The notes under the pieces were generated by a model. It saw only the letters and a list, made by a program, of their open reading frames with translations. It did not search any database and was not told the origin of the DNA. A stretch of DNA of 64,000 bases from Sanderia malayensis (taxonomy: Eukaryota; Cnidaria; Scyphozoa; Semaeostomeae; Pelagiidae): positions 4,678,392-4,742,391 of the forward strand of contig RQOL01000616.1 of NCBI GenBank assembly GCA_013076295.1, given 5' to 3'. The translations under genes and the position numbers were made by a program. Below, in pieces: positions 47,480 to 64,000 of this stretch (its first letter is position 1; each line of letters begins with the position of its first letter).

Positions 47480-49502
47480 TGATTTATTTTCTTTATAAAA
47501 TATAATTCGCTATTTTCTCTCTTTTTTGTTTATTTTCTTCTCTCTTAGTGAATGCATAGATAGTAATTATAGTATGCAGATGTTTTAGTATAGCTTAATA
47601 TGAATTGAGTATAGTTTTAGTATAGTATAAAGCATAAGGTATATAGTATAAGGTATAAGGTATGTAGTATAAGGTATAAATATAAGTATAAAGTTTAAGG
47701 TATATTAACACAGTGTAGTATATTATGAAGCATAGCGAACAATAGTTTTTTGGATGCTACTAGTAACTAATTATATATAATTAATAGAAACAGTGTATCA
47801 TAGTATATAAGGGTAATATATTAATTTAGTACAAGATAATTATAGTTACAGCGTAGAATAGTTGGTAGTACATAATTAAGTAACTGTAGCTAAATTATAG
47901 TATGGAGTATTTCTTCAGTGTAGTTTATACAGTAGAGATTAGTTTATTGTAGTTAACATAGTGTGTGTAGTTAGCATGGGTAGCCTATGGTAGTCTAAAT
48001 AGCATTACATAGTTTATGGTAGTCTAGATAGTTTAAATTAGATCATAGTAGGCTAGTAAGTATAGATTAGTCTTAAAGGTTAGTTTATATTAGTCTAAAT
48101 AGGATAGCATATGCTAGTTTATGGTGCTCTAGATATTAGAGAATAGTTTTTGGTAGGCTAGTAAGTATAGATAGGTTAGTTTATATCACTCTAGATAGCA
48201 TAGTGTATGTAGGATAGTATATCGTAGTCTAGATAGGATAGCATATGCTAGTTTATGGTAGTGTAGATAGTTTTTTTTATGGTAGGCTAGTAAGTAAAAG
48301 TTAGTCTTAAGGCTAGATTATATTAGTCTAGATAGTATATGTAGCATAGTTTATGGTAGTCTAGATAGGATAGCCTAGAGTATAGATCAGCTTAAGGTAG
48401 ACTAGTTAGAATAGATTAGTTTGTGGTAGTCTAATTAGCAGCATAGCATAGTGTATGGACTATGCTACGCTGCTGCTAACTACACTGATTAACTGCACTA
48501 TGCTACGTCTACTAATGCTTGCACTAATGCTAAACTATAGCACACTAAGCTAAACTGATCTACTACCCTATTTTAAGGTTACTAAACTGACTTGACTATG
48601 ACTATCCTAAGTCTAAAAAACTGATCTACCAAACTATCCTGAGTATACTGAACTAAGTTTGATTAAGCACTATGCTACGTTTCCTACCGCTAGCACTACT
48701 GCTAAACTTACTTACTAAACTATACTATGTTTACTAAGCTGATCTAGTATACTATACTAAACTGACTTACTACCCTACTTTAAGGTTACTAAACTGATTT
48801 ACTAGACTAATTTAAGCTTCTAGACTTCTGAATCTTCCGTACAAACTTCCCGAACTAGTATACTACACTACATCAAGTTTACTAAACAGATCTACTAAAC
48901 TTTACTAGCTCATCATATCATACCAAATTTGCTGTCTCAACTAATCTAGTAGTTTACTATACTTACTACTGTAAATAACCCAAAGTTACTAATCTAGATA
49001 CCATTAACTAATCTACGCTCTAATCAACTATAATTATACTATGCTAAATTAAAGTAAATTAAATGGATGTAATACTAAACTGTTATTAAGGTACTAATGT
49101 TACAGCTACTGTGAGCTAAGGAATGTTAAACTAAATTGTCCTTTATAATAATTAAACTATACTCTTAATCTACACTATAGCTACACTGCACACTTTATTA
49201 TACTAAAACTAATCTATGGTAAATTATATTAAACTACGCTGAGATATACCTGCATACTATACTATTTATCAAATATTAAAAGAGAAACAATGAAAAGAAT
49301 GAGACAGCAGCGAATTGAATTTTATGAAAATAAAATAGCAAAATTATTCTTCTTCTTATTCTGCTGATCTTGCTTCTGGTCTTCTTTCTTGTGTTGAAAA
49401 CATAAAACAAAATAAAGTTAAGCACATAAAAACCGGTGAAACTGGCAAGCAGAAATCAAATATAATCGTATTTATATTGAGGGAAAGTATGAAAATAAGG
49501 CC

Positions 49503-49745
49503 TTGCATGGAAATTATCTAAATAATTCAATCAAATTGGCTCATATTTTATATTGGAAAACACATCCCCATCTTGCAGGCCTATTCTTGAAAAGTAAATT
49601 GAACAATGAGCATTTACTGTCGGCGCCTCAAATAGCTTCGTTACAAGACCTATCAGTTAATATTTTCAAGAATTCGTTGCTTCTAACAAATGGAAACCCC
49701 GAGAAAAATAACTTGACAAATCTAAAAAAGCTGGAAGCAAGATAA
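49503..49745 (+). pseudogene. Inverted partial copy of the palindrome frame
   Basis: 80 residues from MHGNYLNNSIKLAHILYWK to NPEKNNLTNLKKLEAR align end to end with the C-terminal part of the frame at 47075-47479. Upstream of 49503 the matching nucleotides continue, but stops and frame changes interrupt the membrane-anchor part. It is therefore a degraded copy. Confidence 0.45.
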
Positions 49746-50076
49746 ATAAATTTGAATACGACTTACCAAGCAAAAGACTGGGCGTCTTTCTAAGGCAATG
49801 TCTGCATGCTTCTTCGGCATCGAAGACAAAAACCAAGATCTAGGCCAACGACTTCTTCAGATCAAATCAATGAAAGTGTCTGCATCCTTCTTCCCCAACT
49901 TCACCATCCGAATGACTTGAAAAGGCAAGAACGTGTTCCGCGCTCTCTTATATCGCAATCGCCGCGTAAAACAGGGCGTTACAAACATCAAGAAATCATC
50001 CATATTTGGCTGAAAATGAGAAAAGGAAGTGCACAATATGTTAATCAACGTTCAAATGCACCAATCATGGCATAGA

Positions 50077-51626
50077 AAAGACAATAAGACTGTCCGCTGA
50101 CCTGTGACACAAAGGGCACAAAGACATGCCTATCTTATGCCAGTATTCCTCTGTGACTGTTTTCGCCATTCATCTTTGCCTTCAATTGCATAGTTCGCTG
50201 CTCCTCCACATATGAATAAAAATTGCGCAGCTACCAACAGAGCCAATGTTTCCAAATGGTGAGTGTTCAGGATTCGTTCGCCATTTCGTTGGTGACAGCT
50301 AAGTAACTGCGCGATTTTCATTTTCTGGCACAGAAATTTATGTAACTACGTAGGCGCTTTGTTGATAAATAAGAGGAAGGCTCCATACTTACGGGGTCTG
50401 CTTTGTTGGTTGAAAATGGGTCTTTAACAGACACATGCTAAGCACAAGATGTCCCTTGTCCTTGGGTCCCTTGGCAATTTAAATAAACTCTAAATCAGTC
50501 GCAACTTTCGTCCCAAATCAATAAACACAAAACATCCAATGAAAACTAACTCAAAAGCAATAAATAAATGGCTTATACTTTTCAAAATCAAAGCACAGGT
50601 ACAAACAAAAAATTTCAAAATGAAATAAAAATGGGCCACAACATAATCAAAAAATACTAATTAGGGGCTTCATAAAATATGGCTTACAAATATTCAAATA
50701 ATACTAAATGGGGCGTTCTCATCACTTTGACACAAGTTTCAACCCTCTCATAAAGTGAAATATGGTTTTCAAGTGGTCAAATTATACAAATTCGAGCTTT
50801 CTGATCACTTTGAGCCAATTTCCATCTTCTGACGGAACTGCTCGCGACAAGTCAATTACTTCAACTATCCAAAAGTTGAATCTGCTTGAACTATGGCTCA
50901 CAAAAAAATAAATAAATTACGCTCATAATTAGTAATTTTGCTTTGTCATGAACAAACAATCTAATATGAAGTCGTGTTGTGTGCTGTGTATAAAATATTC
51001 CCTAAAAAATTTGTTTTATTAGTCATGCATGGGTAGCGTGCAAGAAACTTTTTCTAACAATCTTTGTTGCCAGCAGACACCTTAAATAAAGTAATTTTAA
51101 ACAAAATGGGGAATGAAGTAAACCCGACGTTTTTGAACAATGGGTTGGGATGTAAGTATTGTAGATTCATATATTTGGCTGTTCTTAATTAAATATCTTG
51201 AATTTTGTGGCCAAAATAGATATTAGTGTCACAATGAAATATTCTTGTCATGAAGACTGCTGAACAAATTCAGCTGAAACTATGTTTGAATTATTCTATG
51301 CTTGATTGTCATGGCTTTCATAATAACCAGCAGAGAATGTGATCAAGAGCATCTTGTATATTAATTTAACTGAACTGGTCAAATAGAAAAAGAACTTATC
51401 ATTATATCAGCGTGGAAGAAAAACTCAACATTCACACATCGAAAATATTTATTCTATTTGGATGAAAAAAAGCTGTCCTATCCATACAAAGGAAAGAACT
51501 CGTAAAGAAGTACATTGTTTTTAGGAACGAGGTTAAAGTATTGCATGAAGAAATATGATACATATCGATCTGTTCGTGCTGTCTATGTAATGGTAAGCAA
51601 GCACTATTTTCATTCTTTCATTTTAA
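50077..51626. other. Non-coding stretch
   Basis: No supported gene. A short minus-strand frame at 50130-50321 encodes one hydrophobic segment (TLALLVAAQFLFICGGAANY) and could be a small membrane-protein exon; the support is weak. A plus-strand ATG at 51106 with a donor-like GTAAGTATTG at 51150 could be a short first exon. Confidence 0.4.
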
Positions 51627-51994
51627 TTTGGAAATAGATCGAAATGTCACTCACAAGGGGTCGAATTCTACTAATTAGGACCTTCTCATCAGTTTGAGAC
51701 CATTCCCAGTCTTCCACCATAAATATTTTCAAAGTTGGCCCCAGGCGAGCTCTTGCCCCAAGTGAAATACATAACCTATCATACATAAAGCTAGGGTTAG
51801 AAAAATCAAATTTGGAAATAGATCAAAATGTCACTCACAAGGGGTCGAATCCTACTAATTAGGACCCTCTGATCAGTTTGAGACCACTCCCAATCTTCAA
51901 CTATAAATATTTCCAAAGTTGAACCCAGGCGCGTTCTTGCCCCAAGTAAAATACATTACCTATCATACATAAAGCTAGAGTTAGAAAAATCAAA
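51627..51994. repeat. 184-bp tandem duplication, two copies
   Basis: Copy 1 starts at 51627 and copy 2 at 51811, both with TTTGGAAATAGATC and running through CATACATAAAGCTAG to GTTAGAAAAATCAAA. About 20 differences are visible. Confidence 0.9.
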
Positions 51995-52800
51995 TAGTTT
52001 AGATTCCTGTTCCTCATAGGTTCAAAAAAAAACTTTTTCTCGCGTCTCTACTATAAAAACTGTAAATGCAGAGCAAGCAAATGTAAAGCATTCATATATA
52101 CTTCTTTATGTGGTATAAATTTCATTTAGAATTTGATTTTTCTGGGAGGCTTTCCAAATTTGTAACTTGTCTAAATATCAATACTGCTAGTGTTTTTGAA
52201 ATTAAGTACGAAAACCAAAAATTAGATTTCAATGTTGACTGGCTGTATAAAACATTAAATTTACAGTTTGATTCGCCCAGCAAAGATTCCTTATGCATGA
52301 AACAGTAATAATGAAAATGATAATTTATACTAATAGCAACTTCGGGTTGATGATCCTCACGTGACGTTATACTTGATATGATATTCTCTGTTATGTGAAA
52401 CTCAATTCTGAACATCACATGGGCAAAGTAAAGTCCAGCATATAAGGGCCTGCAAAATTTTCCAGCCACCCTATCGTTCAAAAACAATAGGCCATTGTTT
52501 CTTCTATTGTTTTAAACAAAAATATCAGCTTGACGTTCTATACCTATTGGTTCTTACATGCAGGTTTTTATTGCATTTGTCAGCCAGGTCATGGCCCAGT
52601 CATGCGTTCCTTATGATTACAAAATCCATCTGTGATTACATGAGCTGCAGAGAAGACGTTTCATTCTCTCACTTATATCTTCCTTATCTTCCTATGGACG
52701 CACGCATTTTACTTTATGCAATTTCCGTACCTTGTAATTACACGGATTTTTGAACAAACAAGACTCAACATTGGCCGTAAGTACGATAACGATTTTCTAT
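51995..52800. other. Non-coding stretch
   Basis: No domain-bearing frame or repeat family was identified. Short open frames on both strands at 52108-52487 appear fortuitous. Confidence 0.4.
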
Positions 52801-52973
52801 ACAGTCGAATCTCGCTATCTCGAACTCTGCTATCTCGAGAAACTCGCTGTCTCGAACAGATTCCCATCTCCCCTCGTTCTCAATTTGGGTGAATTTAGTT
52901 CGGATATCCAAAGTCCCGCTATGTCGAACAAATTTTCATTTCCCCTGCATTCGAGATAGCGAGAGTCGACTGT
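52801..52973. mobile_element. Pogo/Tigger-like MITE
   Basis: Terminal inverted repeats CAGTCGAATCTCGCTATC and, from the right end inverted, CAGTCGACTCTCGCTATC extend over about 24 bp and are flanked by TA(T). Sub-terminal copies of the TCTCGAAC / TGTCGAAC motif recur inside. There is no coding capacity. TIRs beginning CAGT with a TA target resemble pogo-like Tc1/mariner elements. Confidence 0.75.
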
Positions 52974-53821
52974 TATTATAAAATTGACACTGTGAAGTGG
53001 TGGGTGGACTCTGGAGTATAAAAGAGCTTGTATATTGACTTGTGGTACTGGTAAAGAAAGGAAATTCATTAAATCAAAACATCAACACTCACTACTGTAC
53101 TTCATGGCTTTTTTCATCTTCGTTGTGCTTGGGCGTCATTTGAAGATTACTTCTCTTTGAAAACGGTTGAGCCGCTTCCTAGATTGTACAAGAAAAGTAT
53201 GTCAATAGCTTATAACTTTATCAGCTTGGCTAGAATGTTTGCTTTTGATATTATTAAATACTACTACCTACTACCGTACTGGTAGAGCTCTAAGACCATT
53301 GCCTTAGTGATGAGATCAAGGTATTAACTATTTTATATCATCAGAACAGAAGAAAAACATTCAGTGATGTTGGTTTGTGTTGTTAGACCTAACTTAAACA
53401 TTAAAGCATGTCTGCAGTTCATGATGGTTTTTATATACTCAATGTTGTTTGATTTTAATCACAGCTCCGCCTTTCCAAGAAAGAATACAACTTAGAGTGC
53501 ACAACGTATTGACGTTACAGCATTTGAAGAGTAGACGTTGGAACAGGTAGAGCAAGCAAGCATTTGATGGCTCGTACATGAACAATTTGAAGAAGACACT
53601 AAATCGAAGAGAAGGAAAAGACAACACGAACACGAATAAGAAAATAGAAGGCCTTCACAGCAGCACACTCAAGAAAAGTAGTGGCTGAAACAAGGTGAAA
53701 CTCTCAAAACATCCCCAAGAACATTCCATGACAGGCAAAAAGCATTGCTGTTAAGAACGCCAGCAAGTGACGTATGCAAGGTAACCCACCGAACCATTAA
53801 TATACAGCTAACTGAAAGAAA
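52974..53821. other. Region upstream of the GPCR
   Basis: Probably the receptor's promoter and 5' UTR, possibly with non-coding exons. No conserved coding frame was seen. Confidence 0.4.
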
Positions 53822-54769
53822 ATGCCTCCAAACGAAGGAAAGGATGTATTAATGGACTTCTCTGTTCTGAAATACTTTGAAGTACCAATTGTGACGATCT
53901 GTGCTACAAACGTGCTGACCAATTGTCTTTTGATGTTGTCATTAAAGAAGACAAATTCGATTAATTCTGTCTCTCACAGATTCATATTCATTCTAAGCTT
54001 TTCAGATGCCATGTTTTCAGGCCTAATGGTCGTTTTTCAAGAGATTTTCACTCATACAACTATAGGCCAAGGACCCGTCATGATAAACATTCATTCGGCT
54101 ATCATAAATGCATACCTCCAGTTTAATGTGTTCCTCATTCTGTCAATTAGCATCGACAGATATCTGCACATGAAGTTCCTTTTAAAGTACCATTCGGTAG
54201 TGACCGAGAGGAGAGCAAATATCTTAATAGTTGTTATTATCTTAATGACAATTATCCTGACTCTCTTCTACATATTTACGCGAATGTACGGTGAGGTTTT
54301 CATTCCGACCTTGTGCTTCAATATAATTGCCATGCTTTCCCTGTTAACAGTCTGTGTTTTATACATACAAGCGTACCGGACAATTGAAAGTAGGGTCAAG
54401 GAGATGAAACGGAATCAGAGACAATCAGAGATACCCATTGAACTGCCAAGTAGGAGCGCAAGTAGTCAACGTAAAAAAAGCGATATAACTGCACCCAACC
54501 GAAGAAGCGCGAGTAGAGAACTATCGAAGGCCATTTTGTTTATTTTGAGCATCTTAATTACGTGCTATTGTCCGGCAATTGTCACTACCACAATAATTAC
54601 GAAACAAGGGATGAATGTGAGCACAAAAATGAAGTTGATATCATACAGTTGCATTTTATTGATTTTATTAAATGCAACATTGAATGCGATTGTTTTATTT
54701 GCATTCAATACAAAACTCAAAAACTACGTCAAGGAGCTTTTCAAAAGGTTGTTTACTTGTGGAACTTAG
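53822..54769 (+). CDS. Orphan rhodopsin-type GPCR, single exon
   Basis: A 315-residue uninterrupted frame with seven hydrophobic segments. Class A marks: TM1 Asn in TNVLTN, TM2 LSFSDA (Asp at residue 62), TM3 SISIDRYLHM with an intact DRY (112-114), TM6 CYCPA in place of CWxP, and a degenerate TM7 (LNAIVLF in place of NPxxY). Loop 3 is basic and Ser-rich (RSASSQRKKSD, RRSASRELSK), suitable for phosphorylation. The usual TM3 Cys that bonds with loop 2 is absent and loop 2 is very short. This is typical of fast-evolving intronless invertebrate receptors; the ligand cannot be guessed. A polyadenylation signal follows at 54884. Confidence 0.9.
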   Translation: MPPNEGKDVLMDFSVLKYFEVPIVTICATNVLTNCLLMLSLKKTNSINSVSHRFIFILSFSDAMFSGLMVVFQEIFTHTTIGQGPVMINIHSAIINAYLQFNVFLILSISIDRYLHMKFLLKYHSVVTERRANILIVVIILMTIILTLFYIFTRMYGEVFIPTLCFNIIAMLSLLTVCVLYIQAYRTIESRVKEMKRNQRQSEIPIELPSRSASSQRKKSDITAPNRRSASRELSKAILFILSILITCYCPAIVTTTIITKQGMNVSTKMKLISYSCILLILLNATLNAIVLFAFNTKLKNYVKELFKRLFTCGT

Positions 54770-54883
54770 ATCGTCCGGTTGTTTGATTTCTCTTAAAAAT
54801 AACTTTTAGTTTGACGGTACTATAAAGGTAAAACCAATTATTTTACTTTTGAATCTCCTTTTCTCATTTTCAAAACAAACATG

Positions 54884-54889
54884 AATAAA
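54884..54889 (+). terminator. GPCR polyadenylation signal
   Basis: AATAAA about 115 bases after the GPCR stop codon. Confidence 0.6.
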
Positions 54890-56215
54890 GTTTTGTATCG
54901 AAAAGCATGCAAACACTCTCAGTTCAAATCTATTTAAAAACGCCTCTGGTAAAAATCTTTACTTTTCACTTGACTTTTCAATAAATTTTTGGTGAGAGCT
55001 CTCAACTCTCAACAACGAATATTTCTACAAAAATATAAAACAATTCTCGAGATTGTTTGCATGTTTGATCCTGTCTTTTGAGGTTGTTTGAACAAGTCTG
55101 GACAAAAACAGCGAAAAAGACCAAAGTGCGTTTTGACAGCCCAAAACTCTAAATTAAATGTATCAAATCACAAAGTTAAGCATGCCAGCTAAGCCGCAAA
55201 AACAACCACGGGCCTAAATTCAAAAATATTTTGCACATACCTTTAAATCCAGCCAGTGAAAGGCGTCACCAAGAAATGAAATTTACTTTCATCAGGTCCA
55301 GTTCTTCTTTTACTATCTATCTGTCGCATTTCGCTTTAAAACTACTCTTTCATACTGGATAAAAAACCGATAATTTTCACCAAAAAACTGAAATGTCAAA
55401 AAACTTCCTTGCTTCTTTGACCGAAATTTGACCCTTTTGGCTTGACTGAACATTATCATTAAATTTGAAACCAGTCACAGCATAGTTTAAAACCCTAGGG
55501 GGCAGTAAGTTTAGATTTTCCTTTCTTTTGGGGCATGGGAAGCATGTGGTATTATGTGAGATAAATTCTTGCAAGCTTATTCAATTAGTGTTATTGTTTT
55601 CGTGCAGATTCAAATAAATGTTATCCATATGAATGTACATATTCAATGATTCTTGAAATTATATGTGAACATATTTTAAGTTTTCGCTTGTATTAAACTG
55701 AACTGTAAATTAAGTATTATTTCAGTCTTTAAGAATTAGAACTAGAGTTGATTAAATCAACATTTTTATGTGTAATTAATGTGGAATTAGACTTAGAGTT
55801 GATAAAATCAACATTTTTATGTGTAATTAAATGAGAAGAAAAAACATGTTTTATTTCTTGTTATTTTTCTTGGCAAAATAATAAAAACGAGCAAAAGTTT
55901 ACAACCTCAGCGTTAGTAAACAAAATGGCGCATAGATACAGATGCTAACAATTATATGTATGTATTACATTAAACATAAAATATCAATAATTATTAAACA
56001 TAAAATAACCGAAAAGATTGCGAAAACATGTGCCTCCAGTCAACAAACGCAAGGCAGTCGTAACAAAACGGCGTTGCGTATAAAGTCGCACATGGCAATT
56101 AAGAACTCTTAGCCAGTTGCCTTTAACATGCAAAACTAAAGACGTTATAAATGACCAAAATGCAAAACAAGAAGTCTTCTAAATCCGTTAAATTTATCTG
56201 CCGTCATTTCCAAAT
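54890..56215. other. Convergent intergenic region GPCR / SMC1
   Basis: No gene seen. Contains the 50-bp tandem duplication listed separately. Confidence 0.5.
55733..55833. repeat. 50-bp tandem duplication
   Basis: Two copies of a unit beginning GAATTAGA and containing ATCAACATTTTTATGTGTAA, starting at 55733 and 55783. Confidence 0.85.
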
Positions 56216-63786
<7,571 letters not shown>

Positions 63787-63842
63787 CTGCAAAGCAAAAA
63801 AATAGTGGACAAAAGTCCTGGGACACCTATACTTCCATCATA

Positions 63843-63965
63843 CCCCTCCTACTTCAAACAATGTTGTCCCTAGACAAAGACATAGACGATATAAATAAAA
63901 GTCCATTTCTAATGTGATCACAAGGGTCTGATGGAGAAGACAACATTGTTTTGGAGGGATTGGGG
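63843..63965. mobile_element. Possible short inverted-repeat element at the window edge
   Basis: CCCCTCCTACTTCAAACAATGTTGTC near the left end is mirrored by GACAACATTGTTTTGGAGGG near 63938, giving a broken inverted repeat in the SMC1 intron. A related AAACAATGTTGT motif occurs near 22822. The boundaries are uncertain. Confidence 0.4.
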
Positions 63966-64000
63966 GATGGAATGTTGTCCACAAGAAATGAAGTTTGCAG

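Larger units (their letters stand above)
46753..50076. repeat. Giant imperfect palindrome (3.3 kb inverted repeat)
   Basis: The sequence from about 46753 inward matches, as reverse complement, the sequence from 50076 inward. The outer arms (about 46753-47500 and 49300-50076) are roughly 80-85% alike by eye. The interior (47540-49270) is TAG/TATAG-rich on the left and CTA-rich on the right, as expected of complementary degenerate repeats. The fold centre is a hairpin at 48445-48466 (AGCATAGT, 6-nt loop, ACTATGCT). Outer ends share ATGATTGGTGCATT in inverted orientation. No target duplication was found. Confidence 0.85.

Noticed and set aside
47540..49270. CRISPR-like array
   Set aside because: The repeats are irregular TAG/CTA-rich motifs without constant units or spacers, and the genome is eukaryotic; they belong to the palindrome interior.

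Overview
This is animal nuclear DNA: AT-rich, with many short GT-AG introns, conserved metazoan genes on both strands, and retrotransposons, SINE-like and MITE elements. The protein set (fibroblast growth factor, SLC6 transporter, rhodopsin-type receptor, SAFB, Rab escort protein, SMC1) requires a metazoan. The compact AT-rich style would suit a cnidarian or another invertebrate, but that placement is inference and no lineage-specific marker was found. Host exons stay in frame throughout: every complete reconstructed gene sums to a whole number of codons.

Layout. 1-1562 (-): 5' part of a FAM47-family gene. 1940-5311 (-): SLC6 sodium-coupled transporter, with a possible further upstream exon at 14773-14838. 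That would put a tRNA-derived SINE, a hairpin and a 6.5-kb BEL/Pao LTR retrotransposon (7368-13845, 5-bp target duplication) in one large intron. 16133-22374 (+): SAFB/SLTM-type nuclear RNA-binding protein. 23150-24675 (-): RBR ubiquitin ligase RNF14. 25202-26664 (+): ribosomal protein eL21 with a candidate intronic box C/D snoRNA. 27765-29522 (-): secreted FGF ligand. 29.6-38.3 kb: nearly gene-free, with one MITE. 38347-41097 (-): Rab escort protein, sharing a 150-bp divergent promoter with UBE2K (41248-42959, +). 43283-43867 (-): single-exon EF-hand protein. 44808-46456 (-): TMPPE-like membrane phosphoesterase. 46753-50076: a 3.3-kb near-complete palindrome. 53822-54769 (+): single-exon orphan GPCR. 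56216-63786 (-): SMC1 cohesin subunit without its N-terminal exons, carrying two copies of a 148-bp MITE in introns.

The genes form no operon; it is an ordinary mix of housekeeping and signalling genes. RNF14 and UBE2K both belong to the ubiquitin pathway, but their proximity is probably chance. The most unusual structure is the palindrome at 46.75-50.08 kb. Its arms keep mirrored TATA boxes, mirrored splice donors and a partly conserved reading frame, and its TAG-rich interior folds on a centre near 48,455. It could be a foldback element, an inverted gene duplication or a hairpin-RNA locus. The BEL/Pao copy is also notable: its LTRs differ only by three one-base indels with no substitutions, although its gag-pol frame is broken many times.
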